Part shown: positions 1-7,738 of the stretch, one piece after another | Numbering within the stretch: position 1 is the stretch's first letter | Layout: every line of letters starts with the position of its first letter | Source of the DNA: Clostridia bacterium | GTDB taxonomy: Bacteria > Bacillota > Clostridia > DUPQ01 | Direction of reading: 5' to 3' | Length of the DNA: 16,292 nucleotides | NCBI GenBank assembly: GCA_030592355.1 | Contig: JAUVJE010000026.1 | Coordinates: 1 to 16,292, forward strand | Notes under the pieces: model-generated | The model's database searches: none | What the model was told of the DNA's origin: nothing | Seen by the model: the letters and a program-made list of their open reading frames with translations, nothing else | Translations under genes and position numbers: made by a program

Positions 1-141
1 ATACCTCACTACACCTCACAACACTAATATATATAAATTTGCATAAAAAAAGACCTTATTTATTAGGCTTAAAGCGTTTTTATTTATTTACATGTGTCAA
101 ACTCAGGTTATAGCTTGAACTTTAGACATAACTAAAAAAAT
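1..141. other. Non-coding, AT-rich leader stretch
   Basis: No supported reading frame is seen here on either strand. The first bases carry a 10-bp imperfect tandem repeat (4-13 and 14-23, one mismatch), cut close to the window edge. The rest is AT-rich and is probably intergenic sequence or the tail of a transcript that enters from the left. Confidence 0.5.
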
Positions 142-180
142 AAGCCATCGATTATGATTAATTCAATAGGTGGCTTTTTT
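134..180. terminator. Bidirectional intrinsic terminator
   Basis: An 8-bp stem pairs 142-149 (AAGCCATC) with 169-176 (GGTGGCTT), with one T-G wobble and a 19-nt loop. A T run follows on the plus strand (175-180). On the minus strand the hairpin is followed by A and seven Ts, because the plus strand has seven As at 134-140. It can end the minus-strand ilvE-exporter transcript, about 95 nt past the exporter stop, and also a plus-strand transcript entering from the left. Confidence 0.75.
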
Positions 181-270
181 GATATGAGCAAAGTATCCAT
201 TGAATATTTGTAAATTGTTTGTATGTATAGATGATTCTATTTTGCAAATGAAAGGTTATGCCTGGTGCAT

Positions 271-1113
271 TTACGCAGCAGCACGGCGTCGGGCACCAAG
301 GATATTGGCTATGATGCCGGTCAGAATGAATATAGAGCCTATTATTGCGAATACGGTAGGAACTTCACTAATGAATATCAAAACCCATATGGGGTTCATC
401 AGGGGCTCTATAAGGCATATTAGGGACGTGTCCAGCGGGGAAATATGCTTTAAGGATTTTATATAGAAAACATAACCGACGGCTATCTGGAATGCGCCAA
501 GGAAAACTATCCCGAGGATTCCCAATATGTCCAGTGAAGCTGTGGTTACTGCCATGTCAGATACAAATGGCAATGCGAGGAAGAAAGTCGCCAGATTAAG
601 AATGGATATCAATCCGGGGCCCGACACACCATGGTCCATGGCTGAAAAATGTGCCACGCCTGCAAAGGCAATTCCTGTTGAGAGTGCCATCAGATTTCCA
701 ATTATATTAGTTCCGGATTTTGGCTCAAACAGGAACACTATTATCCCCAGTGTAACCAGTACAACGGGTATAGTTTTACGGATGTCGAATTTTTTATGCC
801 GTGCCATATATAAAATGAAGAGCCAAATGGGGGCGGTGTACTGAAGCATTATCGCATTTGCTGCAGTGGTTAGTTTTGTAGAAATGACAAAACCAATCAG
901 GGTATATGCGTAGCAAAGCACAAGCAACAGTAGATTTTTACTCCATTTTATCTTTTTCGGTTTTATAAAGGGGATGAAAACCAATCCGGCAACAAGGGAA
1001 CGGGTAGCAGCGATATAGATGCCCGGTGCGTCAACCAGCTTAATAAAAACACCGCCGCTGCTCCAAATAAGAGCTCCGACGGCGGCGAAAATAATACCTT
1101 TTTTCCTATCCAC
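271..1113 (-). CDS. DMT superfamily (EamA) transporter
   Basis: An inner-membrane protein of 280 residues with about ten hydrophobic segments in two EamA halves (roughly residues 6-137 and 140-272), the usual size and topology of drug/metabolite transporters. The first segment carries the family-type GALIWSSGGVFIK stretch, and the second half has the EPLMNPIW stretch. A short basic tail (ARRRAAA) should lie in the cytoplasm. It starts with GTG; the preceding ilvE stop (TAG) overlaps it by one base, and GAGG lies about 7 nt upstream, so the two genes are probably translationally coupled. Members export amino acids, metabolites or drugs. The pairing with a branched-chain aminotransferase makes export of an amino acid or related acid a reasonable guess, but the substrate cannot be read from sequence. 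Confidence 0.9.
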   Translation of the reverse strand: MDRKKGIIFAAVGALIWSSGGVFIKLVDAPGIYIAATRSLVAGLVFIPFIKPKKIKWSKNLLLLVLCYAYTLIGFVISTKLTTAANAIMLQYTAPIWLFILYMARHKKFDIRKTIPVVLVTLGIIVFLFEPKSGTNIIGNLMALSTGIAFAGVAHFSAMDHGVSGPGLISILNLATFFLALPFVSDMAVTTASLDILGILGIVFLGAFQIAVGYVFYIKSLKHISPLDTSLICLIEPLMNPIWVLIFISEVPTVFAIIGSIFILTGIIANILGARRRAAA

Positions 1114-2177
1114 TACTTAACCTCGTAGGTCCATCCGAATTTGTCCTCAAGCCTGCCGAATTGGATTCCTGTCAGCGTATCGTAAAGCATTGATGTGATT
1201 GTTCCGATTTCGCTGTTATTTATGACATAATTTTTCCCTTGGTACAGCAGTTCGCCAATGGGGGAGATAACAGCAGCCGTTCCCGTGCCGAAGCTTTCCT
1301 CCAGCAACCCTTTTTCATATGCATTAATTATTTCGTCAATTGAAAGCGGTCGCTCCTCAACCTCATATCCGCGGTTTCTGAGAATAGCCATTGAAGATAC
1401 CCTTGTTATTCCCGGGAGTATGCTTCCGGATAATGCGGGGGTTATGACTTTTCCATCAATTTTAAAGAATACGTTCATTGAACCGACTTCCTCAACATAT
1501 TTGCGGTGAACACCGTCAAGCCAAAGAACCTGAATGCAACCTGCTTTTTCCGCCTTGTCCTGGGCTTTCAGACTCGCGGCATAATTGCCCATGGTCTTAG
1601 AGGTTCCCATACCGCCTGCAACAGCCCGTACATATTCATCTTCAACAAAAATCTTAACAGGATTGAGACCGGTGGGATAATAATTTCCAACAGGTCCGAG
1701 AATAATCATAAACATGTATGTATGCGAAGGATGAACGCCCAGGAACGGGTCAGTCGCAATAATAAAAGGCCTTATATACAGAGATGTTCCTTCTGCCGTT
1801 GGAATCCAATCTTTTTCAAGTATTACAATCTTTTTTATAGCTTCAAGAACATCAGCTTCATCCAACGCCGGGATACAAGTCCTGTCGCAGGACCTGTTGA
1901 GTCGTTTAATATTCTCATCCGGACGGAACAGCAATATCCTGCCGTCTTTTGATTTGTAAGCCTTCAGACCTTCAAAAACGCCCTGGCCATAATGAAGCAC
2001 GCATGTTGAAGGATCCAGCGGGATAGGCGAATAGGGAACGATTTTGGGGTCGTACCAACCCTGCTTATCGTTATAGTCCATGATGAACATATAGTCGGTC
2101 GTGTTTTTCCCAAAGCCAAGATTCTCTTCTGAGAGTTTTGTTTTCAGTTGTTTGGACTCAGTATAAGAAATATTCAT
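1113..2177 (-). CDS. ilvE: Branched-chain amino acid aminotransferase
   Basis: A cytosolic PLP enzyme of fold type IV that interconverts Leu, Ile and Val with their 2-oxo acids using glutamate/2-oxoglutarate. Its 354 residues match the longer bacterial BCAT group (BCAT type II). Visible landmarks are LHYGQGVFEGLKAY (61-74), RPDENIKRLNRS (85-96), the likely Schiff-base Lys194 in GTSKTMGNYA, the EEVGSMNVFF block (229-238) and the FGTGTAAVISPIGEL block near 296-310. The ATG start has GGGAGCGG upstream and a leader of only about 30 nt, so there is no room for a T-box. It is the first gene of the operon with the EamA exporter. The family is clear; biosynthetic versus catabolic use is not decided by sequence. 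Confidence 0.95.
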   Translation of the reverse strand: MNISYTESKQLKTKLSEENLGFGKNTTDYMFIMDYNDKQGWYDPKIVPYSPIPLDPSTCVLHYGQGVFEGLKAYKSKDGRILLFRPDENIKRLNRSCDRTCIPALDEADVLEAIKKIVILEKDWIPTAEGTSLYIRPFIIATDPFLGVHPSHTYMFMIILGPVGNYYPTGLNPVKIFVEDEYVRAVAGGMGTSKTMGNYAASLKAQDKAEKAGCIQVLWLDGVHRKYVEEVGSMNVFFKIDGKVITPALSGSILPGITRVSSMAILRNRGYEVEERPLSIDEIINAYEKGLLEESFGTGTAAVISPIGELLYQGKNYVINNSEIGTITSMLYDTLTGIQFGRLEDKFGWTYEVK

Positions 2178-2190
2178 TCAATCCGCTCCC

Positions 2191-2219
2191 TTGTGTTTAT
2201 TCCTGATAAAATATATTAT
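2191..2219 (+). promoter_or_regulatory. Candidate promoter of the yqeG operon
   Basis: On the plus strand, TTGTGT (2191-2196) and TATTAT (2214-2219) are 17 bp apart. The -35 is weak (3 of 6 matches); the -10 has 5 of 6. Its -10 lies on the same bases as the divergent ilvE -10. TATACT and TAAAAT just downstream are alternatives. Confidence 0.45.
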
Positions 2220-2243
2220 ACTAAAATAGATTAGAAAATTCAA
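2215..2243 (-). promoter_or_regulatory. Promoter of ilvE operon
   Basis: On the minus strand, -35 TTGAAT (2238-2243) and a consensus -10 TATAAT (2215-2220) are separated by exactly 17 bp. The expected start point is near 2208, about 30 nt before the ilvE ATG. It overlaps the divergent plus-strand promoter, so the two may compete for polymerase. Confidence 0.7.
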
Positions 2244-2261
2244 AAACAATTTGGAGCGAAA

Positions 2262-2765
2262 ATGTACAGATATCTTCCGGATTTTATAACCAAAAGCGTA
2301 TTTGAAATGGATTTGCAAATTCTCATTGATATGGGAGTTAAAGGCATAGCTGTAGATATAGACAACACACTGGTGCCCATGAATATCAGGACACCGGGAC
2401 ATGAGGCTATTGAGTGGATTGAAAAGGTCAAATCCATGGGTTTTAAGGTATGCATTTTATCTAATGCACGGAAACACAGAGCAAAAATATTTATGGATAA
2501 ACTGGGTATCCATGGAATAGGTTTTGCCAATAAGCCGGGCCGAAAAGGTTATGACAAAGCTGCAGCTTATATGGAATTGGACAATAAAGAATGCGCCATT
2601 TTGGGAGATCAGCTTTTTACTGATATAAAAGGCGGGGTGAAATCAGGGTTTGTTACTGTTCTGACCGAATATTTGGACGGCAATGAAATCCTGTATGTGA
2701 AATTCAAGAGGTTATTTGAAAAAAGATTGATAAAAAAATATGAGGGCGGTATAAAGAAAATATGA
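2262..2765 (+). CDS. yqeG: YqeG family HAD IIIA-type phosphatase
   Basis: A small cytosolic HAD-superfamily phosphatase of 167 residues. Motif I is VDIDNTLV (D32 nucleophile, D34 acid/base), motif II is LSNA (S67), motif III is the Lys of NKPGRKG (K91), and motif IV is GDQLFTD (115-121, D116 and D121). This order and the short cap are typical of YqeG, relatives of the mitochondrial phosphatidylglycerophosphatase GEP4/PTPMT-like group; whether bacterial YqeG acts on that lipid is not shown here. GGAG lies 5 nt before the ATG. Its stop overlaps the next gene by four bases (ATGA). In Bacillus subtilis yqeG heads a different cluster with yqeH and aroE, so the company here is unlike the textbook one. 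Confidence 0.9.
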   Translation: MYRYLPDFITKSVFEMDLQILIDMGVKGIAVDIDNTLVPMNIRTPGHEAIEWIEKVKSMGFKVCILSNARKHRAKIFMDKLGIHGIGFANKPGRKGYDKAAAYMELDNKECAILGDQLFTDIKGGVKSGFVTVLTEYLDGNEILYVKFKRLFEKRLIKKYEGGIKKI

Positions 2766-3601
2766 TTCGTTTCGGACCTGCAGGTAATTCGGAAGCATTT
2801 TACAATGAAGGCCATAAGCGGACAACAGAGGCTTTTAAGTGGCTGCATAAAATGAACCTGGATGCTTTTGAATATCAGTGCACAAGGGGAGTTTTGCTAA
2901 AACAGAATACTGCAGAAGAAATCGGAGCAGAGGCTAAAAAATACGATATCAGACTAAGCCTTCATGCGCCATATTATATAAATATGGCCGGTACTGAAAA
3001 AGAAAAACTCCAAAAAAGCCGTGGGCATATTGAAAAATCAATTAGGGCAGCCTTGTGGATGGGGGCGAAGCGGGTTGTCGTGCATCCAGGCGGAATAGGT
3101 AAAGACAGCCGTGATGCTGCTATGAAAAGAGCTATTTCATTTTTTAACGATATTATAAAGAATCAACCCAGTGGTGAATTGATTTCACCTGAACTTATGG
3201 GTAAGATTAACCAGCTGGGCAATCTTGATGAAATCATTAGATTTTGTTTGGTTGACGAAAGGATAATTCCCACCATAGACTTCGGTCATTTAAATTCCCG
3301 CACAAAGGGTGCTTTGAATTCGCCGGAGGCTTTTGAAAATGTTATTATTAGACTGGCAGACGGAATAGGCTGGGAAAGAACACGCAGACTGCATGTGCAT
3401 TTCAGCAGAATTGAATTTACGGAAAAGGGTGGTGAAAAGAAGCATTGGTCAATGAAAGATACTCAATTCGGACCGGAATTTGACCATTTGGTACCATCTT
3501 TGATTAAATATGAAATGAAACCGGTGATTATTTCTGAGTCCCGCGGGACACAGGCTGCCGATGCGAAATTAATGAAAGAGAGGTTCTTAGGATGCATATA
3601 A
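2762..3601 (+). CDS. Endonuclease IV-like TIM barrel protein
   Basis: A 279-residue protein of the AP endonuclease 2/xylose isomerase-like TIM barrel fold. Compared with the nine metal ligands of E. coli Nfo, I can place H68 (LHAPYY), H108 (VHPGG), E144 (SPELMG), D173 and H176 (IDFGHLNSR), H211 or H213 (LHVHFS), H228 (KKHW) and E259 (SESRG). The Asp of the Nfo Asp-Arg-His triplet is replaced by Lys226. It could be a Nfo-type DNA repair enzyme with an altered metal site or a sugar-phosphate isomerase/epimerase relative; sequence alone does not decide. It starts with ATG inside the yqeG stop and lacks a strong own Shine-Dalgarno sequence, suggesting coupling. It overlaps aroQ by 10 bases. Confidence 0.8.
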   Translation: MIRFGPAGNSEAFYNEGHKRTTEAFKWLHKMNLDAFEYQCTRGVLLKQNTAEEIGAEAKKYDIRLSLHAPYYINMAGTEKEKLQKSRGHIEKSIRAALWMGAKRVVVHPGGIGKDSRDAAMKRAISFFNDIIKNQPSGELISPELMGKINQLGNLDEIIRFCLVDERIIPTIDFGHLNSRTKGALNSPEAFENVIIRLADGIGWERTRRLHVHFSRIEFTEKGGEKKHWSMKDTQFGPEFDHLVPSLIKYEMKPVIISESRGTQAADAKLMKERFLGCI

Positions 3602-4020
3602 TGGTTATAAACGGGCCTAATCTGAATAAACTTGGCTCAAGGGATCCTGAGCAATACGGCAAAAAAACATATATGGACCTAATTTCGATGATTGAAGCAA
3701 AGGCATCGGAAAATGTTGCCATCAGTTGCTTTCAGAGTAATTCAGAGGGTAAAATTATTGACTATATACAGTTGGCAGGAGAGGAGTACAACGGTATTAT
3801 TATAAATCCCGGGGCGTATTCCCATTACAGTTATGCAATAATGGATGCACTTGCCGATGTAAATATACCCGTTGTGGAAGTTCACATATCAGATGTGCAC
3901 AGCCGTGAGGAATTTCGCAGGAATCTGGTGACAGCCCGCAGCAGCGATAAGATTATCTCAGGGAGGGGCTTTGACGGATACATAGAAGCAATAGATTATC
4001 TTATAGGAGAACATAAATGA
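3592..4020 (+). CDS. aroQ: Type II 3-dehydroquinate dehydratase
   Basis: Converts 3-dehydroquinate to 3-dehydroshikimate in the shikimate pathway by the enolate (type II) mechanism; the family acts as a cytosolic dodecamer. The length of 142 residues is normal. Seen residues: INGPNLNKLGSRDP (6-19) with R17 in the mobile lid, lid Tyr22 (catalytic base), N72 in INPGAYSHYS, catalytic H78, H98 in EVHISDVHSREEFR, and R105/R109. The canonical THTS is YSHYS here, a mild change. The ATG at 3592 is chosen because MHIMVINGPN aligns with the family start; a second ATG at 3601 is possible. No other shikimate gene is visible. The gene is two places before an Xaa-Pro peptidase, as in the B. subtilis yqhS-yqhT pair. 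Confidence 0.93.
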   Translation: MHIMVINGPNLNKLGSRDPEQYGKKTYMDLISMIEAKASENVAISCFQSNSEGKIIDYIQLAGEEYNGIIINPGAYSHYSYAIMDALADVNIPVVEVHISDVHSREEFRRNLVTARSSDKIISGRGFDGYIEAIDYLIGEHK

Positions 4021-4988
4021 TTAGTGCATTTGATAAAAAAGTTGTATTAACAGGTTCAGCGGAGGAAGAAGAATTCATAAGATTGCCCCATGAAGTGATA
4101 AATAGGGTTAAGAAGCTTGATGAACTGGCGCATAACACATCCGGTATTCGTGCGAGGTTTTATACCGACTCTCTTAACATCAGAATTTTATCTGACAATG
4201 ATAATATTTCAGAATATGCCCATATGCCTATAAGCGCTCATAGTGGATACGATATATACATTAACAATGTTTTTAAAATCAATGTAAGGCCATTATATGG
4301 AAAATCCACTATGGACGAGAAAGTTGAATTACAGCAAAAAAGGAAAAAGAATTTAATAGATATATATTTTCCGCTCTATAACAACGTTAAGTCATTTTTA
4401 TTTGAGTTAGACAGGGGTGCCTTGTTAGAACGGGCAGAAAACCCTCAAAAACCAGTGCTTTTCTACGGCTCATCCATAACTCAGGGAGGGTGTGCATCTC
4501 GTCCCAGCAATTCATATGCAAATATGCTGTCAACAATGCTTGGCAGGAATATTATTAATCTTGGATTTTCTGGTAGTGCCAGGGGAGACATTACCATTGC
4601 AGAATATATCGGTTCATTGGATATTGCTGTATTTGTATATGATTATGATCATAATGCTCCGGATACTGAATTTTTAAATGAGACTCATGAGCCGTTTTTT
4701 AAAGCATTAAGAAAATTAAAACCTGATTTACCTGTAGTAATGATGAGTAGACCTGGTTATGAGCGGTGGGGAAAAACTGCAGTAAATAACACAGCTGTTG
4801 TAATGACAACATATTTAAATGCATTAAACTCAGGGGATAAGAATGTGTATTTTATTGATGGCAAAACCTTGTTCGGTACGTACGGCCGGGACAGATGCAC
4901 TGTTGACGGAACTCATCCTAATGACATAGGTTTTGAAAGAATGGCAGAATCGGTGATGCCTGTATTAATGAAAATAATGGAGGATTAA
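4017..4988 (+). CDS. SGNH/GDSL hydrolase with GxDLY N-domain
   Basis: A serine esterase-like protein of 323 residues. The N-terminal part (about 1-140) matches the jelly-roll GxDLY type, with GYDIY at 77-81. The C-terminal SGNH domain shows block I YGSSITQGG (150-158, likely nucleophile S153), block II NLGFSGSARG (181-190), block III YDYDHNAP (208-215, N213) and block V DGTHPND (297-303, D297 and H300). No signal peptide is seen, so it is probably cytosolic. Family members with this N-domain include carbohydrate and acyl esterases; the substrate is unknown. The ATG overlaps the aroQ stop (ATGA). It sits between aroQ and the Xaa-Pro peptidase, usually closer neighbours in Firmicutes, so it may be a later insertion. 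Confidence 0.87.
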   Translation: MISAFDKKVVLTGSAEEEEFIRLPHEVINRVKKLDELAHNTSGIRARFYTDSLNIRILSDNDNISEYAHMPISAHSGYDIYINNVFKINVRPLYGKSTMDEKVELQQKRKKNLIDIYFPLYNNVKSFLFELDRGALLERAENPQKPVLFYGSSITQGGCASRPSNSYANMLSTMLGRNIINLGFSGSARGDITIAEYIGSLDIAVFVYDYDHNAPDTEFLNETHEPFFKALRKLKPDLPVVMMSRPGYERWGKTAVNNTAVVMTTYLNALNSGDKNVYFIDGKTLFGTYGRDRCTVDGTHPNDIGFERMAESVMPVLMKIMED

Positions 4989-6059
4989 ATGATAAGCAGA
5001 ATTAAAAGACTGCAAAACGCAGTAAAAGACAGAAACTTAGAGGCAGTGGGCATAACATCGCGCCCCAATACATTCTATTTGTCCGGATTCGACGGAAGCG
5101 CATCAATAATAATCGTAACCGCAGAAAAACAGTTATTTGCCACTGACTTTCGTTATATTGAATATGCTTCTGAATTATGCGGAGGGTTTTATAAAGTAAC
5201 ATTAATGACATCGACTGCCGACGCCTTCTTGATTGAGAAAATTTCCGAAATGGGAATTGAAAAAATAGGCTTTGAAGAGGAAAATGTCTCTCAGGGAAGA
5301 TTTTCCGGATGGAGTGATAAGCTTCCCAGTGTGAAATTTATACCAATGCAAACAGAAATAGATAAGCTGAGAATAGTAAAAGACGCTGAAGAAATAAAGA
5401 AATTGCAAGTAGCCGTTACTCTCGGGGACAACGCATTCAGTCATATTCTTAAATTTATTAAGCCGGGAATCAGCGAGAATGAAATAGCGGCAGAGCTTGA
5501 GTTTTTCATGAGAAAGAACGGTGCAAGTGCGCCGTCTTTTGAAACAATTGTGGCATCAGGCAAGCGCTCAAGCCTTCCCCACGGACATGCCGGCAACAAA
5601 ATAATAGAATCAGGCGATCCTGTAACCATGGACTTTGGGGCCTTGGTAAACGGGTATTGTTCTGATATGACAAGAACGGTTTTCGCAGGAAAACCGGAAC
5701 AGAAAATGAAAGATATTTATAATATTGTTTTGAAAGCACAGCTTGAATCCGAGGCGGCCGTTAAGTCAGGTAAGACAGGTATAGAGATTGATAAAATTTC
5801 CCGCGATATTATTTATGGAGCGGGGTACGAGGGCTGCTACGGACATGGACTCGGTCATGGGGTTGGTATAGAGGTTCATGAAAATCCCCGTCTTTCTACA
5901 AAGAGCACACATACACTTGAAAAGGGTATGATTGTTACTGTAGAACCGGGAATTTATGTGAAAAATTACGGTGGAGTAAGAATTGAAGACATGGTGGCTG
6001 TTACGGACGGAGCCCCGTATGTATTTACTAATTCCATCAAAGAGTTGATTATTTTATAG
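4989..6059 (+). CDS. M24 Xaa-Pro aminopeptidase/dipeptidase
   Basis: A cytosolic dimetal peptidase that removes residues before proline. Its 356 residues fit the short Firmicute Xaa-Pro group (B. subtilis YqhT-like): an N-terminal creatinase domain (about 1-125) and a pita-bread catalytic domain (about 130-356). The metal ligands are all present: D215 (MDFGALV), D226 (CSDMTRTVF), H290 (GHGLGHGVG), E319 (VEPGIYV) and E333 (GVRIEDM). H198/H200 in SLPHGH supply the usual active-site His. The start follows the previous stop immediately, with a GGAGG that overlaps the end of the SGNH gene. In many Firmicutes efp follows this gene; here a transaldolase-like gene follows instead. Peptidase class is secure; aminopeptidase versus dipeptidase is not. 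Confidence 0.92.
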   Translation: MISRIKRLQNAVKDRNLEAVGITSRPNTFYLSGFDGSASIIIVTAEKQLFATDFRYIEYASELCGGFYKVTLMTSTADAFLIEKISEMGIEKIGFEEENVSQGRFSGWSDKLPSVKFIPMQTEIDKLRIVKDAEEIKKLQVAVTLGDNAFSHILKFIKPGISENEIAAELEFFMRKNGASAPSFETIVASGKRSSLPHGHAGNKIIESGDPVTMDFGALVNGYCSDMTRTVFAGKPEQKMKDIYNIVLKAQLESEAAVKSGKTGIEIDKISRDIIYGAGYEGCYGHGLGHGVGIEVHENPRLSTKSTHTLEKGMIVTVEPGIYVKNYGGVRIEDMVAVTDGAPYVFTNSIKELIIL

Positions 6060-6067
6060 GAGATTTT

Positions 6068-6763
6068 ATGCGAATTTATGGAGCGGGTTCCCTTGAAGAC
6101 ATTAGAAAATGCAGCGAGCTGGGGGTTAAAGGCATTTTAACCAATCCACAGGGATTTGAGCAATATTTTGAGAATAAACATACACTGGCTGAAATCACAC
6201 AAATGATTTTAGATAGTACGCACCTGCCGGTATACATACAGATTCACGGCAGGGATTCGAAAACTCTCGTTGATAGAGGACGTATATTGCATAAAATCAG
6301 CGACCGTGTGGGGTTTAAGATAATTGCCGATGAAAAGGGTTTTAAGGCAATATCAGTATTGCAGAGGGAAGGCATCGACTGTATTGCCACAACACTATTC
6401 ACACCGGCCCAGGCTGCAGTCGCCGCCAGTATAGGAGCCTTTGGCATATGTCCTTTTGTATCAAGGGCTGAAGCTGCAGGAATTGATGCATTAAGTATGT
6501 TGGAAACTGTGAAAATAGGTTATGAAAAACTGGAGAATCCACCTGAAATTATTGCGGTCAGTCTTAAAACGGTTGAAGACGTGGAATTAGCGTTTTCATC
6601 AGGAGCGGACGCGGTTGGATTGAGATATCCTTTGCTGCAGAAAATGATGCACCACCCTCTTTCTGAAAAAGCCGAGAAGCTTTTCTCCAGAAACTGGGCA
6701 AAAGTCAAAGGAGAGGATGTCAGCTATATAAACGCAGACAATGTTAAAGGCGTCGCCGAGTAG
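6068..6763 (+). CDS. Transaldolase/FSA-like TIM barrel protein
   Basis: A 231-residue protein of the small transaldolase/fructose-6-phosphate aldolase (FSA) family, close to the FSA length of about 220. It keeps the TNP motif (25-27), Gln58 (YIQIHG), the presumed Schiff-base Lys84 (VGFKIIADEKGFKAI, aligned with VVKVPVT of FSA), ATTLFTPAQ (107-115), CPFVSR (128-133) and the closing MMHHPL (193-198). The Asp near residue 6 that acts in proton transfer in FSA/transaldolase is absent: the start reads MRIYGAGSLEDI where FSA has MxLYLDT. The phosphate-binding end also differs. It may therefore be an aldolase of altered specificity or a non-classical member. AGGAG precedes the ATG by 6 nt. It is immediately upstream of a PfkB kinase. 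Confidence 0.8.
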   Translation: MRIYGAGSLEDIRKCSELGVKGILTNPQGFEQYFENKHTLAEITQMILDSTHLPVYIQIHGRDSKTLVDRGRILHKISDRVGFKIIADEKGFKAISVLQREGIDCIATTLFTPAQAAVAASIGAFGICPFVSRAEAAGIDALSMLETVKIGYEKLENPPEIIAVSLKTVEDVELAFSSGADAVGLRYPLLQKMMHHPLSEKAEKLFSRNWAKVKGEDVSYINADNVKGVAE

Positions 6764-6789
6764 TTGCATTTTACAGAATCGGGGGTCAT

Positions 6790-7731
6790 ATGATAACAAA
6801 ACCGAAAATTTATGGGTTTGGAAGCGCTTGCGTTGATTACAGAATTCATATACCTGATATGGGCGAAGGTTATACAGCAAAAGTTCTTGTTGATAATGTT
6901 TTGGAACTTGGCGGAGGAGCATGTGCCAATTGCCTGGTGCAGGCTGCCAGACTCGGTGCGGATTGCACATTTTTGGGTAAATTGGGCAAAGATCCCCAAG
7001 CTGAGACTATATTATCAATGTTTTCTTCCGAAAATATCGAAACTGAATTGATAGATACTGAGCAAGGCACCCTTTCGCCCTTCAACATCGCTGTTTATAA
7101 AGGACTTGGTAACGAACGAATAGGCGGATATCTGCTTCCAAACTCACTCAAATCCATAACATGTGAAGAAGCCGCAAGGCTTGCAGGCAAAATGGAAGAA
7201 GGATCTAGCGTAATTGTAGAAATCGGTGAAATACCGCTCAAAAGCGTTCTCGTTTTCTTGAAGGTTGCCTCGAAAAAAGATATTCGTATATTTGTTGATG
7301 TGGATTTGGACCCACTAAAACAATTGAGGGCACACTTTGAACTTTTTGAAGAAGTTTTAACATATGCCGACATCATAATTCCTAGTTATGAAGCAGTTAA
7401 GGATGTATATGGCATCAGCAACAGGTCGTATCTGACGGCACACCTATCAGTCAGATTAAAGAAAACCATAGTTATCACCGCTGCAGAGAAAGGCGCTTAT
7501 TTTTGTAAAGACGGCGAAGGAGCTAAAAATGTACCGGCTGATAAAATTAAGGTAAAGGATACGGTTGGAGCGGGAGATTCCTTCCATGGCAGTCTGATTT
7601 ATGCAAAAGCCAAGGGTCACAGTCTTGAAAAAGCAATCAGATTTGCAGTTCAATGCGCCCAACTTACATGCCTGGGATTCGGCGCCCGCACATCCATGCC
7701 ATACAAATCTGAAGTAAAGCAATTTCTTTAA
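6790..7731 (+). CDS. PfkB family carbohydrate kinase
   Basis: A cytosolic ribokinase-fold sugar or nucleoside kinase of 313 residues. Seen motifs: N-terminal IYGFGSACVDYRI (7-19), the substrate-side LGGGACANCLVQAARLGAD (40-58, PfkB signature 1) and DTVGAGDSFHGSLIYA (257-272, signature 2) with anion hole GAG and catalytic base D263. NIxxPSYEAV (around 194-203) is the usual middle block. The phosphate acceptor cannot be told from these motifs. The ATG at 6790 has GGGGG a few bases upstream and is 26 nt after the transaldolase-like gene, so it is likely the last gene of this operon; the terminator at 7740 follows. Together with the aldolase-like gene it suggests handling of a phosphorylated sugar (inference). 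Confidence 0.9.
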   Translation: MITKPKIYGFGSACVDYRIHIPDMGEGYTAKVLVDNVLELGGGACANCLVQAARLGADCTFLGKLGKDPQAETILSMFSSENIETELIDTEQGTLSPFNIAVYKGLGNERIGGYLLPNSLKSITCEEAARLAGKMEEGSSVIVEIGEIPLKSVLVFLKVASKKDIRIFVDVDLDPLKQLRAHFELFEEVLTYADIIIPSYEAVKDVYGISNRSYLTAHLSVRLKKTIVITAAEKGAYFCKDGEGAKNVPADKIKVKDTVGAGDSFHGSLIYAKAKGHSLEKAIRFAVQCAQLTCLGFGARTSMPYKSEVKQFL

Positions 7732-7738
7732 ACAACGT

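Noticed and set aside
1506..1952. 148-residue plus-strand reading frame within ilvE
   Set aside because: It is antisense to a clear aminotransferase gene, has no protein family features and has no ribosome binding site.
2178..2261. T-box leader upstream of ilvE
   Set aside because: The minus-strand leader is about 30 nt, with no T-box sequence or specifier stem.
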